Shown here piece after piece: positions 52,618 through 61,034 of a stretch of DNA of 64,000 bases. Source of the stretch: Roseibium aestuarii (GTDB lineage: Bacteria; Pseudomonadota; Alphaproteobacteria; Rhizobiales; Stappiaceae). The position numbers and the translations under genes are program-made. The stretch is from assembly GCF_008477545.1 (NCBI RefSeq), contig NZ_VORA01000001.1:558001-622000 (forward strand), in the 5' to 3' direction. The notes under the pieces are model-generated. The model was not told the DNA's origin, did not search any database, and saw only the letters and a list, made by a program, of their open reading frames with translations. Numbering within the stretch: the first letter of the stretch is position 1; every line of letters starts with the position of its first letter.

Positions 52618-52692
52618 GGCCGGCAGCGGGGTTGCGGCGCGCAAGGGGGCACTCGCTCTCTGGCAATGTCCCTCCACCGCCCCTCCCCACCG

Positions 52693-52724
52693 CGTCATCC
52701 CTGACTTGATCCGGGATCCATTCC
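52693..52724. repeat. Dispersed intergenic stem-loop repeat
   Basis: CGTCATCCCTGACTTGATCC, then GGGATCCATTCC: a short element of the CGTCATCCCGGACTTGATCCGGGATCCA type that recurs in many alphaproteobacterial genomes between genes. It stands in the gap after the TetR gene. Confidence 0.65.
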
Positions 52725-52846
52725 ACGCCGCCACACGTCCCTTCCTTGCGGACGGGGTCGGGGCCCCTTCGGGAGCTCTGCAAGCGAGCGCGTCCCCGGT
52801 CAAGCCGTGAGTAACGTTGGCTCCCGGAAGGCCTTGATCCATAAAG

Positions 52847-52884
52847 AAAAAAGGCGGCCCCCGATCGTGTCGGGAGTCGCCTTT
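52847..52884 (-). terminator. Terminator after lysS
   Basis: AAAGGCG...CGCCTTT with an inner CCCGA/TCGGG pairing, followed on the minus strand by six T. It ends the lysS transcript. Confidence 0.75.
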
Positions 52885-52910
52885 CTCATGTTACGAGTGT
52901 GTGCCTGCGA

Positions 52911-54569
52911 TTACGTTGCCAGCTCTCCGGCAATGGCCTTGGCGATGGTCGCGCGGGTTTCCGCAATGCCGTAGAGCGCCACGAAGGAGCCGAAGCGCGG
53001 GCCCTTTTCCTGGCCCAGCAGCAGCTGGTAAAGCGCGGAGAACCAAGCGACCGAGACGCCGGGGCCGCCGTCGGGGCTCTTCTTGGTCTGGTCCTGATAA
53101 CGCTCGATCTTGCGGGCCACATCCAGAACCGCATCCTGGATCACGGCGCCATCCGCATCGCCCGGCAGGGCCGCCAGCGCGGCATCCAGATCCTTCAGTG
53201 CGGCAAGCTCGACCTCGTCCGCAGCCTTGAACTGCTTGTTCGGCTTGACGAAATCGTCGAAGTAGCGGATCGCGAAACCGACCAGCTGGTCCAGCTCCGG
53301 ATGGGTTTCCGGCGTAACGCCCGCCGCCTGACGGGTGATGAAGGCCCACAGCACATCCTTGTTTTCCGCGTTGGAGGCGGACACCAGGTTGAGCAGCATG
53401 GCGAAGGACACCGGCATGTCCACGGTCGGAACATTGCCGGAATGGATGTGCCATACCGGGTTGTTCAGACGTGCGGCGGCATCCTGCCGGCCATAGGCGT
53501 TCAGATAGGCGTAATACTCGTCCACGGCCTTCGGGATCACGTCGAAGTAGAGCTTCTTCGCGGTCTTCGGCTTGTTGTACATGAAGAGCGCCAGGCTCTC
53601 GGTCGGGGCGTAGGTCAGCCATTCGTCGATGGTCAGGCCGTTGCCCTTGGACTTGGAGATCTTGGCGCCGTCATCGGCCAGGAACAGTTCATAGACGAAA
53701 TGCTCCGGCGGGGTGCCGTCCAGCACTTCGCAGATCCGGTCATAGAGACCCATGTTGGGCCCATGGTCCTTGCCGAACATCTCGAAGTCGACGTTGAGCG
53801 CGGCCCAGCGGGCGCCGAAGTCCGGCTTCCACTGCAGCTTCACGTTTCCACCGGTGACCGGCACGGTGTATTCGGTTCCGTCCTCGTCGTCGAAGGTGAT
53901 GGTGCCGGCTTCCGCATCCACCTTCTTCATCGGCACGTAGAGCACGCGGCCCGACTTGGGCGAGATCGGCAGGAACGGGCTGTAGGTCGCCTGGCGCTCT
54001 TCGCCGAGCGTCGGCAGCATCACGTCCATCAGCTCCTGGAACTTGGCCACAGCCTTGAGCAGGATCGCGTCCAGCTTGCCGGCCTTGTAATACTCGGACG
54101 CGCTGGCGAACTCGTAGGCGAAGCCGAACGTGTCGAGGAACCGGCGCAGCATGGCGTTGTTGTGATGGCCAAAGCTCTCGTAGTCGCCGCCGAAGGGGTT
54201 CGGCACGACGGTGAGCGGCATCTGCAGGTAGGGCTCGAGCGCCTTGCGGTCCGGCACGTTTTCCGGGATCTTGCGCATCCCGTCCATGTCGTCGGAGAAG
54301 CACAGCAGGCGCGTCGGGATCTTGTCTTCGGTCAGCAGGCGGAAGGCCGTGCGGACCATGGTGGTGCGGGCCACTTCGCCGAAGGTGCCGATGTGGGGCA
54401 GACCCGAAGGACCATAGCCGGTCTCGAAGAGCACCGGCTGCGACGGATCCCGCTTCTCGACCCGTTTGACCAGTTTTCGCGCTTCCTCGAAGGGCCAGGC
54501 CTTGGAAGTCCGGGCGGCCTCGACGAATTCGGGCGAAAGGTCAAGCGGTGGCAGGGATCGTTCGGTCAT
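52911..54569 (-). CDS. lysS: Class I lysyl-tRNA synthetase
   Basis: A 552-residue class I lysyl-tRNA synthetase, the archaeal-type enzyme that alphaproteobacteria use instead of the class II form. It attaches lysine to tRNA-Lys. The HIGH motif appears as [12 protein letters not shown] and the KMSKS loop as [10 protein letters not shown]. The alpha-helix-cage anticodon domain takes up the C-terminal third. Full family length (about 520-560 residues). It is divergent from the TerB-like gene. Confidence 0.96.
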   Translation of the reverse strand: MTERSLPPLDLSPEFVEAARTSKAWPFEEARKLVKRVEKRDPSQPVLFETGYGPSGLPHIGTFGEVARTTMVRTAFRLLTEDKIPTRLLCFSDDMDGMRKIPENVPDRKALEPYLQMPLTVVPNPFGGDYESFGHHNNAMLRRFLDTFGFAYEFASASEYYKAGKLDAILLKAVAKFQELMDVMLPTLGEERQATYSPFLPISPKSGRVLYVPMKKVDAEAGTITFDDEDGTEYTVPVTGGNVKLQWKPDFGARWAALNVDFEMFGKDHGPNMGLYDRICEVLDGTPPEHFVYELFLADDGAKISKSKGNGLTIDEWLTYAPTESLALFMYNKPKTAKKLYFDVIPKAVDEYYAYLNAYGRQDAAARLNNPVWHIHSGNVPTVDMPVSFAMLLNLVSASNAENKDVLWAFITRQAAGVTPETHPELDQLVGFAIRYFDDFVKPNKQFKAADEVELAALKDLDAALAALPGDADGAVIQDAVLDVARKIERYQDQTKKSPDGGPGVSVAWFSALYQLLLGQEKGPRFGSFVALYGIAETRATIAKAIAGELAT

Positions 54570-54798
54570 GATGGTCTGTTTCTAAGGTTGTTCTGTCTTT
54601 TGGGAATGGTGCGTTCCGCCTTCTGGCAGGGAAGCGATCCGGCCGGGCGAAAGCGCGGCGACACTAGAAAAGCCTTGGGCTTGCGTCAACGACGAACTCG
54701 AGAAACTCGCTTGAATGTAAACGGGTGAGGGCTTACCTCTCGAGGCGACTGAGGGGTCGGTGCGCCGGCCGAACCTGCGAGGAGGCATTGCACGCGGC

Positions 54799-55212
54799 AT
54801 GAGCGAGACTATCAGCATCCAGGAAGCCCTGATCTACGTCATGGTCCTCACCTCGGCCTCCGACGGCCAGATGACCGACAGCGAACTCGCCGCCATCGGC
54901 GACATGGCCAAGACCCTTCCGGTCTTCGACGGCTTCGACCCGGCCGACGTGCTGCCCGCCGCCCAGCGTTGCGGCGAAAGGGTGCAGGGGGAAAACGGCC
55001 TGTCCGACCTTCTGGCGCTGATTGCCGATGTGCTGCCCGTTCGCCTCTACGACACGGCCTATGCGCTCGCGGTGGATGTTGCGGCGGCGGACATGGATGT
55101 GTCGCGCGAGGAACTGCGCGTGCTTCAGCTGCTGCGCGACCGCTTCGATCTCGACAAGCTCACCGTCGCGGCCATCGAGCGCGGTGCCCTTGCTCGCCAC
55201 AAGCGCGCCTGA
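54799..55212 (+). CDS. TerB-like tellurite resistance domain protein
   Basis: A 137-residue helical protein of the TerB superfamily. Two acidic metal-binding segments are seen: LTSASDGQMTDSELAAIGDM near the start and AAADMDVSREELRVLQLL near residues 100-118, each with the D-x-x-x-x-x-E pattern. No other ter genes are nearby, so it is one of the widespread single-copy forms. ATG 54799 is used; AGGAGG lies 15 bases before it, which is long, and a GTG at 54760 is another option. Confidence 0.83.
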   Translation: MSETISIQEALIYVMVLTSASDGQMTDSELAAIGDMAKTLPVFDGFDPADVLPAAQRCGERVQGENGLSDLLALIADVLPVRLYDTAYALAVDVAAADMDVSREELRVLQLLRDRFDLDKLTVAAIERGALARHKRA

Positions 55213-55284
55213 ACGGGCCAGCAAGACGCGGTCAGGCGGGAGGACACCCTCACCGCCTCCGCCTCGGTCCCTTGCGCGGCCTGA

Positions 55285-55686
55285 TCAGTTGATGATGTGA
55301 ACTGCGTCCGGCAGGTCGAGGGAGAAGGCGGGGATGATCACGTCGAAGGACGAACCATCCTCCCGCTCCATCCGGTAGGTGCCCGACATGATGCCGGACG
55401 AGGTCTTCAGCGGGCAGCCGGAGGAATATTCGTAGGTGTCGCCGGGTTCGATCACCGGCTCCTCGCCGACGACGCCCGGGCCTTCGACCTCTTCCTTGCG
55501 TCCCAGTGCATCGACGATCGTCCAGTGCCGGCTCCGCAGCTGCACGGGCGTGTCCGTGTCATTGCGGATCTCGACCATATAGGCCCAGACATAGTGGCCC
55601 TGTTCCGGATCGCTCTCGTCATCCAGATAGAACGGTTCGACGGAAACGGCGATGCCCTGGGTGGTTGCGCGATACTGTCCTGACAC
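55285..55686 (-). CDS. apaG: ApaG family protein
   Basis: A 133-residue ApaG protein with the fibronectin-type fold. Typical pieces are AVSVEPFYLDDESDPEQ, YVWAYMVEIRND, LRSRHWTIVDA, GVVGEEPVIEPGDTYEYSSG and GTYRMEREDG. ApaG is linked to dinucleoside-polyphosphate metabolism in enterobacteria, with no known catalytic act. The start is GTG at 55686; the open frame continues far upstream to 56577 but that part has no ApaG similarity. In many relatives it lies close to metZ; here a transferase gene lies between them. Confidence 0.93.
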   Translation of the reverse strand: MSGQYRATTQGIAVSVEPFYLDDESDPEQGHYVWAYMVEIRNDTDTPVQLRSRHWTIVDALGRKEEVEGPGVVGEEPVIEPGDTYEYSSGCPLKTSSGIMSGTYRMEREDGSSFDVIIPAFSLDLPDAVHIIN

Positions 55687-55878
55687 GTGCTCGATTCTTC
55701 TCGATCTGGACTGACTGGGTCTCAGCGGCAGGCTTATAGGATCTTTGAGCGAAAGTTGAAAGCACCGGCCTTGCGTGAGCGGGACGGAATCTTGGAAAAA
55801 GAGCCTCTGCACCCGCGGCCACCGAGCCTTGGGCGGCCATGAACCCACCTGCCGGTGAGCACGCCCCTGGAGCCTGCC

Positions 55879-56484
55879 ATGTTCGACGCCCGTTTGCGCC
55901 CTCTCATCGATCCGCCGCTGGCGCGACTGGCCACACCTCTCGTCCGGCGCGGCATCACCGCCACGCAGGTCACTCTGGCAGGCTTTGCGCTCGGCGCGCT
56001 CGCCTGTCTTGCCATCGCCCTCGGGGCCTTCTGGATCGGCCTGGTGCTGATAGCGCTCAACCGTCTGGCCGACGGTCTGGACGGCGCCATCGCCCGCCAG
56101 ACGGAACGGACCGACCGGGGCGGCTATCTCGACATCGTGCTGGATTTCTTCTTCTACGGCGGTGTTCCGCTGGCCTTCGCGCTCGCCGATCCGGCGTCCA
56201 ACGCGCTGGCGGGCTCTGTCCTGCTCGCCAGTTTCTATGCCAATGGCTCGGCCTTCCTTGCCTTCGCCATCATGGCGGAAAAGCGCGGGCTTTCGACCGA
56301 CGCTCAGGGTCAGAAGTCGCTCTTCTATCTCACCGGCATCGCGGAAGGCGCCGAGACCATCGCGCTCTTCGGCCTCATGTGCGTGTTTCCCGCAGCATTC
56401 CCGGCGCTCGCCTGGGGCTTCGCCGCCGTGTGTTTCGTCTCGGCAGGCGCCCGCGCCGTCCTGAGCGCACGGCTGCTGTCGTGA
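55879..56484 (+). CDS. CDP-alcohol phosphatidyltransferase family protein
   Basis: A 201-residue membrane enzyme with about six helices. The CDP-alcohol motif D-G-x2-A-R-x8-G-x3-D-x3-D is complete in DGLDGAIARQTERTDRGGYLDIVLD (in two parts: DGLDGAIAR and GGYLDIVLD). It transfers a phosphatidyl group from CDP-diacylglycerol, or a related head group, to an alcohol acceptor; the acceptor is not predictable. ATG 55879 follows GGAG. It stands between the convergently arranged apaG and metZ. Confidence 0.88.
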   Translation: MFDARLRPLIDPPLARLATPLVRRGITATQVTLAGFALGALACLAIALGAFWIGLVLIALNRLADGLDGAIARQTERTDRGGYLDIVLDFFFYGGVPLAFALADPASNALAGSVLLASFYANGSAFLAFAIMAEKRGLSTDAQGQKSLFYLTGIAEGAETIALFGLMCVFPAAFPALAWGFAAVCFVSAGARAVLSARLLS

Positions 56485-56520
56485 GGGGCGCACCGGCCAC
56501 CAGATATTTTGCCTGTCCGC

Positions 56521-56553
56521 CGTCATCCTAGGCCCTTTGCCGAGGATCCAGTC
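56521..56553. repeat. Dispersed intergenic repeat, copy 2
   Basis: CGTCATCCTAGGCCCTTTGC followed by CGAGGATCCAGTC: same outer ends (CGTCATCC...GGATCCA) as the copy at 52693 with a different centre. Confidence 0.6.
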
Positions 56554-56596
56554 CCCCCGGCGCCGCATGCAGCTCACGGAAGCGAGCGCGGGTGAT

Positions 56597-56628
56597 TACT
56601 GGCCCCCTGCCTGCGCAGGGGTGACGGA
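56597..56628. repeat. Stem-loop repeat of the TGGCCCCCTGC...GGGGTGACGG type
   Basis: CCCCTGC-CTGC-GCAGGGG flanked by ACTGG and TGACGG. This is the second kind of short repeat often seen in alphaproteobacterial gaps (end of one and start of another CGTCA-type element). Confidence 0.6.
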
Positions 56629-56683
56629 GGTGGGGTGGTCGGCACGCCTTGGATTCCGCGCGCCGTTGTCGTTGCCTCTCCGT

Positions 56684-56717
56684 CGTCATGCTCGAGCTGT
56701 CCCGAGCATCCAGTCTG
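56684..56717. repeat. Dispersed intergenic repeat, copy 3
   Basis: CGTCATGCTCGAGCTGTCCC then GAGCATCCAGTCTG: ends CGTCATGCTCG/CGAGCATCCA, with one base covariation (GC for CC) against copies 1-2. Confidence 0.6.
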
Positions 56718-56851
56718 CCAGGACAAGGTCAGGAGCATCGGCGCAGAAGCCGAGGATGCCGGACGCATTGCAAATTCACACCCGCACCATGCACCCGCAC
56801 CAAGCACCCGCGTTGGACCCAACGTCCCTCGCGCACCGGGCGGGCGACATG

Positions 56852-56888
56852 AAAAAGCCCTCCCGCGCGAGGACAGGGGAGGGCTTTT
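56852..56888 (-). terminator. Terminator after metZ
   Basis: AAAAGCCCTCCC, 12-base loop, GGGAGGGCTTTT; on the minus strand this ends in a T-run, 29 bases past the metZ stop. Confidence 0.8.
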
Positions 56889-56916
56889 CAGACAGGCTGG
56901 GGATGATCGGCGCGGA

Positions 56917-58116
56917 TCAGATCGCCTTCAGCGCCGTTTCGATATCCTCGATCAGGTCCTGGGCGTCTTCCAGACCGACCGACAGGCGCAGAAGGCCGCC
57001 GGAAATGCCGAGTTCCGCCTGAGCTTCCGCGCCGATCGACTGGTGGGTCGTGGTCGCCGGATGGGTGATCAGGCTCTTGGCGTCACCCAGGTTGTTGGAA
57101 ATCTTGATGATCTCCAGCGCGTTGAGGAAGCGGAAGGCGGCTTCCTTGCCGGCGGCGATCTCGAAGGCCAGCATGGTGGAGCCGCCGGTCATCTGGCGCT
57201 TGGCGATCTCGGCCTGCGGGTGATCGTCCCGGCCCGGATAGATCAGGCGCGACACGGCGGACTGGCCGGCCAGATGATCGGCGATCTTCGCGGCACTCGA
57301 CGTTTGCTGGGCGACCCGCAGGGGCAGGGTCTCCAGGCCTTTCAGCAGCACCCAGGCGGAGAACGGGCTCATGTGCGGGCCGGTGTGCTTGACGAAGGGC
57401 ATCACTTCTTCGGTGATCCACTTCTCGTCGGAGAGCACGACGCCACCCAGGCAGCGGCCCTGGCCGTCGATGTGCTTGGTGGCCGAATAGACCACCACAT
57501 CGGCCCCGAGCTTCAGCGGAGACTGGAACATGGGCGTGGCAAAGACATTGTCGACGATGAGCCGCGCCCCGACCGAATGGGCGATCTCGGCGACAGCTGC
57601 AATGTCGATGATTTCCAGCGTCGGGTTGGTCGGGCTTTCGAGGAAGAGGGCGGTGGTGTTGGGCTTCACCGCGGCCTTCCACTGGTCGAGGTCCGTCCCG
57701 TCGACAAGGGTGCTTTCCACGCTGAAACGCGGCAGCAGGGTTTCGACGATGTAGCGGCAGGAGCCGAACAGCGCCTTGGCCGCCACCACGTGGTCTCCGG
57801 CCTTGACCGAGGACATGATGGCCAGATTGACGGCCGCCATGCCGGATGCGGTGGCGCGGGCGGCTTCCGCGCCCTCCAGCATCTTCATCCGGTCTTCGAA
57901 CATGGCAACGGTCGGGTTGGCATAGCGCGAGTAGACGAAGCCCGGAGCCTCGCCGTTGAACCGGCGCTCGGCAAACTCGGCATCCTCGTAGACGAAGCCC
58001 TGGGTCAGATACAGGGTTTCGGAGGTCTCGCCGAACTGGGAACGGGTGGTGCCGCCGTGAACGAGCGTGGTGGCGGGGCGCCAGCTCTTGGTCTCGTTGG
58101 GATCGCGGGTGGTCAT
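56917..58116 (-). CDS. metZ: O-succinylhomoserine sulfhydrylase
   Basis: A 399-residue PLP enzyme of the Cys/Met-metabolism family that makes homocysteine from O-succinylhomoserine and sulfide. Landmarks are YSRYANPTVAMFEDRM, ASGMAAVNLAIM, ESPTNPTLEIIDI, VDNVFATP and the PLP lysine in SATKHIDGQG. The SAM-II riboswitch in its leader supports a methionine role. Assignment to MetZ rather than MetY or MetB is by overall similarity and is a family-level call. GGAG precedes the ATG. Confidence 0.94.
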   Translation of the reverse strand: MTTRDPNETKSWRPATTLVHGGTTRSQFGETSETLYLTQGFVYEDAEFAERRFNGEAPGFVYSRYANPTVAMFEDRMKMLEGAEAARATASGMAAVNLAIMSSVKAGDHVVAAKALFGSCRYIVETLLPRFSVESTLVDGTDLDQWKAAVKPNTTALFLESPTNPTLEIIDIAAVAEIAHSVGARLIVDNVFATPMFQSPLKLGADVVVYSATKHIDGQGRCLGGVVLSDEKWITEEVMPFVKHTGPHMSPFSAWVLLKGLETLPLRVAQQTSSAAKIADHLAGQSAVSRLIYPGRDDHPQAEIAKRQMTGGSTMLAFEIAAGKEAAFRFLNALEIIKISNNLGDAKSLITHPATTTHQSIGAEAQAELGISGGLLRLSVGLEDAQDLIEDIETALKAI

Positions 58117-58134
58117 GGACGTCTACTCCAAAAG

Positions 58135-58156
58135 AAAAACCCGGCCGTGAGCCGGG
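58135..58156 (-). terminator. Riboswitch terminator in the metZ leader
   Basis: On the minus strand CCCGGC, 5-base loop, GCCGGG, then five T, 18 bases before the metZ start. The CCCGGC arm (58151-58156) can instead pair with an upstream GCCGGG (58168-58173), giving an antiterminator. Confidence 0.7.
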
Positions 58157-58172
58157 GTCTTTTGGATCCCGG

Positions 58173-58231
58173 CCTGTTTAGCGACTTGTTTAACGTGGCT
58201 GCAAGCCGGCCGGCTCAAATGACCACGAGGT
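58173..58231 (-). promoter_or_regulatory. SAM-II riboswitch
   Basis: The minus strand reads CTCGTGGTCATTTGAGCCGG, CCGGCTTGCAGCCACGTTAA, ACAAGTCGCTAAAC. CGTGG/CCACG, the GGCTTGCAGCC stem, and the TTAAACAAGTCGCTAA loop match the SAM-II (metA) aptamer pseudoknot. It stands upstream of metZ, its most common partner, and should switch off transcription when S-adenosylmethionine is ample. Confidence 0.94.
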
Positions 58232-58374
58232 ATGAGGCTGCATAGGCCAAAAGTTTACCCGGGTCAACGGTTGCACCGCAATAGCGGTTGGCGGGCTCCG
58301 CTCTTTGGGCTAATCACGGGTTAAGGGCGTGTGGCAATCACGCCAGAGGGACGTTTGGAGAGCCGGGGCACAAC

Positions 58375-59469
58375 ATGACAACGGACGTTTCGGGCATCTT
58401 GCCGGTTCAGGCCATTGAACGGATGTTTGCAGAGGGCTCGATCTTCGCCGCCGAAGCGCCCGTGACCGGGCAGATCCAGCCCGCCAGCCTCGACCTGCGT
58501 CTGGGGCACACGGCCTACCGGGTGCGCGCCAGCTTCCTGCCGGGCCCGGAAACGACGGTGCTCGAACGGCTGGAGAGCCTGAAGCTGCATACGGTCGATC
58601 TGGGCGCGGGTGCGGTTCTCGAGACGGGCTGCGTCTATATCGTCCCCCTGCAGGAGACCCTGGCGCTTCCCCGCGATGTCTCCGCCACGGCCAATCCCAA
58701 GAGCTCGACCGGCCGGCTCGACGTCTTCACCCGCGTGATCACCGACCACGGTCAGGCCTTCGACACCGTTCCGGCCGGCTATTCCGGGCCGCTTTATGCG
58801 GAAATCTCGCCGCTGACCTTCCCCATTCTCGTGCGCAGCGGGTCGCGTCTGAGCCAGATCCGCTTCCGCCGGGGCGACAGCCTGATCTCGGACCAGTTCC
58901 TGCAGATGGTGCACCGGGAGCACACGCTGGTCACCGGTGGCAACCAGCGCATCGGTGGTGGCGTGCAGCTGTCCATCGATCTGGAAGGCAAGGGCGAGGG
59001 ATCGCTTGTCGGCTACCGCGCCAAGCACCATTCCGGTCTCATTGATGTGGACAAGCCCGGCGCGCAGGATCCCCTCGATTTCTGGGAGCCGCTGTACCGT
59101 CGCGGTGCTCCCGAGCTGATCCTCGACCCCAACGAATTCTACATCCTGGTCAGCCAGGAAGCCGTGCATGTGCCGCCGGATTATGCGGCGGAAATGGTGC
59201 CCTTCGACGCTCTGGTCGGCGAGTTCCGCGTGCATTACGCAGGCTTCTTCGATCCGGGCTTCGGCCATGCCCATGCCGGCGGCATCGGGTCGCGCGCCGT
59301 TCTGGAGGTCCGCTCCCACGACGTGCCCTTCATTCTGGAGCACGGCCAGACGGTCGGCCGCCTCGTCTATGAAAAGATGGCCGAACGGCCCCGCACCCTC
59401 TACGGCGAGGGCATCGGCTCCAACTATCAGGGCCAGGCCCTGAAGCTCTCCAAGCATTTCAGGATGTGA
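58375..59469 (+). CDS. dcd: 2'-deoxycytidine 5'-triphosphate deaminase, double-domain form
   Basis: A 364-residue protein made of two dUTPase-fold repeats, the form found in many alphaproteobacteria. The first half has the deaminase site (ANPKSSTGRLDVFTRV and GYSGPLYAEISPL, with the catalytic Glu), the second (residues 200-360) a related but altered site (HYAGFFDPGFGHAHAGG). It turns dCTP into dUTP for thymidylate synthesis. ATG 58375 is used; a frame to 58288 has no support. Its stop overlaps the next gene start. Confidence 0.88.
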   Translation: MTTDVSGILPVQAIERMFAEGSIFAAEAPVTGQIQPASLDLRLGHTAYRVRASFLPGPETTVLERLESLKLHTVDLGAGAVLETGCVYIVPLQETLALPRDVSATANPKSSTGRLDVFTRVITDHGQAFDTVPAGYSGPLYAEISPLTFPILVRSGSRLSQIRFRRGDSLISDQFLQMVHREHTLVTGGNQRIGGGVQLSIDLEGKGEGSLVGYRAKHHSGLIDVDKPGAQDPLDFWEPLYRRGAPELILDPNEFYILVSQEAVHVPPDYAAEMVPFDALVGEFRVHYAGFFDPGFGHAHAGGIGSRAVLEVRSHDVPFILEHGQTVGRLVYEKMAERPRTLYGEGIGSNYQGQALKLSKHFRM

Positions 59470-60044
59470 TGGCGTCTCGAACGATCATCACCCGCGAATT
59501 CGAAGGCTTTCTGGAGGACCGGAAGTCTCGGTTCCTTGCTTTCCTGATGCCCCTCGAGCGCTTTGACGATCGCATGACGGAGCTTCGAGCCGAGCATCGC
59601 AAGGCCTGTCATTTCGTCAATGCCTTCCGGAGGCTGCATGACGATGGCCGCATCGAGGAAATCGGCAAGGACGATGGCGAACCCTCGGGCACCTCGGGCA
59701 TGCCGACCCTCAAGGTCCTTGCCGGCGCGGGTTTGGTCAATGCTGGCGTGATCGTCGTGCGCTATTTCGGCGGCACGAAGCTGGGGGGCGGCGGGCTGGC
59801 TCGAGCCTATTCGGGCGCTGCTGCGGATGCCATCCAGAACGCGGAGCTGCTTCCTTTCGTGAAACTCGGGTCCCGGCGGGTGTCCGCCAGCTTTTCGCGC
59901 ACGGCAGAGCTGGAGCGGGACGTCGGTCTCGCCCCCGTCACGATCGTCGACCGGGCCTTTGATGCCGGTGGCGTGACCCTGACCCTTGAGGGCCCGGAGG
60001 ATGATCTCGCTCGCCTGTCGGAGAGCTGGCCCGCGCGCATGTAG
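59469..60044 (+). CDS. YigZ/IMPACT family protein
   Basis: A 191-residue UPF0029 (IMPACT) protein. The N-terminal domain has KSRFLAFLMPL, AEHRKACHFVNAFR, DDGEPSGTSGMP and VIVVRYFGGTKLGGGGLARAY; the C-terminal domain (DUF1949-like) follows from residue 130. YigZ-like proteins are implicated in translation or RNA binding; no firm role. Its ATG lies on the dcd stop codon (GTGATG), so the two are translated together. Confidence 0.9.
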   Translation: MASRTIITREFEGFLEDRKSRFLAFLMPLERFDDRMTELRAEHRKACHFVNAFRRLHDDGRIEEIGKDDGEPSGTSGMPTLKVLAGAGLVNAGVIVVRYFGGTKLGGGGLARAYSGAAADAIQNAELLPFVKLGSRRVSASFSRTAELERDVGLAPVTIVDRAFDAGGVTLTLEGPEDDLARLSESWPARM

Positions 60045-60080
60045 CTGCGTTCGCGCTCAGTTCGGGCTGGGATCAGGCAT

Positions 60081-60947
60081 CTAAGGCTCGCGAACCGGGG
60101 CAAGCAGACCCGGGAGCAGCTCCAGATCCGAAAGGCCGCCTGACGGTGACGCTGAGGCCGAGGAGGCTTCCGCCTCCGGGCCTCGCAGCGGCACGTAGGT
60201 CGCGCCGGCTTCGCCCGTGTCTGCGCCATCAAGCGGGGTCCAGCTGCGCCTCCATTGACCGGCTGCCGCCAGACGTGCCTGCTCCGCCAGCTCGGCGAAA
60301 TCCTCCGGGGCCTCGTCGGCAGGCAGGGCCCAGCCATGGCGCACCAGCCAGCGGCCAAGGTCCAGATCCCCGCGCTTGCAGCTTGCCAGAACCTCTCTCG
60401 GACCAAGATCCTCAAGCCGGTGACAGGTCAGCGCATAGATCCGCACCACGGCTCGCAAGGCCGTCCGGGCACGGGCGCCACAGGGCCAGGAGGATCCTTC
60501 GTCCGTCGGGCATGTTGCCTCAGGCGCCAGCGGGCTCACATGGGCGAGCCTCAGGGTAAGCCCGTTGCCGCTCAGAATGCCGGCGCTCACCACTTGCGGA
60601 CGGCGAAGGACGATCAGCGGTCCCTTTTCCACTTCCGGGTCCGGCTTGGGTTGTTCCAGAACCGGAAGCCTGGCTTCGACGCGAACAAGGGGAGCGGTGA
60701 TCTGGGGAGTGGCGATGCCTTCGGGGGCAACGTTGCGCAGGGTGTCGGGCAGGGGAACCTTTGCGAGTGCTCCGTCAGGCCTCTCGCTACCTGACCAACT
60801 CTCTCTGGCAGGAGACGGCACCACGGGCTCGCGCACTGTGGCCGGGGCAACCGGGGCCTCAGGGGGCGGCGCAAGCTTGAGCCAGGCCACGAGGCCGCCG
60901 AATCCTGCGATCAGAACGAGGGGAAGGACCAGTCCACGAGAACTCAT
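60081..60947 (-). CDS. Thermonuclease-like (SNase fold) membrane-anchored protein
   Basis: A 288-residue protein with an N-terminal anchor helix (LVLPLVLIAGFGGLVAWL), a proline-rich linker to about 110, then a staphylococcal-nuclease-like domain (GNGLTLRLAHVSPLAPEATC, CGARARTALRAVV, CKRGDLDLGRWLVRHGWAL, EQARLAAAGQWRRSW). The VDTPE-type catalytic part reads AHVSPLAPE, so at least one acidic residue of the active site seems altered. Cysteines in CPTDEGSSWPC and CHRLED..SC suggest disulfides in the periplasm. Probably not a typical nuclease. Confidence 0.7.
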   Translation of the reverse strand: MSSRGLVLPLVLIAGFGGLVAWLKLAPPPEAPVAPATVREPVVPSPARESWSGSERPDGALAKVPLPDTLRNVAPEGIATPQITAPLVRVEARLPVLEQPKPDPEVEKGPLIVLRRPQVVSAGILSGNGLTLRLAHVSPLAPEATCPTDEGSSWPCGARARTALRAVVRIYALTCHRLEDLGPREVLASCKRGDLDLGRWLVRHGWALPADEAPEDFAELAEQARLAAAGQWRRSWTPLDGADTGEAGATYVPLRGPEAEASSASASPSGGLSDLELLPGLLAPVREP

Positions 60948-61034
60948 TGCGCCTGTCGCCGCCTCATCCCGGCAGATCCTTGCGATGGGGGGAGGGCATG
61001 GCCCGTATCTCCTGGTCCGACCGGTTGCGGAGGC

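Larger units (their letters stand above)
56485..56916. other. Repeat-bearing intergenic region
   Basis: A 432-base gap between the transferase gene and metZ (convergent). It contains three short stem-loop repeats and the metZ terminator. Long open frames across it (for example 56537-57022) have no domain features and are rejected. Confidence 0.7.

Noticed and set aside
55687-56577. The long N-terminal extension of the apaG frame
   Set aside because: ApaG proteins begin near the YRATTQG segment; the upstream part is antisense to the CDP-alcohol transferase gene.
56635-58245. A 536-codon plus-strand frame opposite metZ
   Set aside because: Runs through the repeat region, terminator and the metZ coding strand in antisense.
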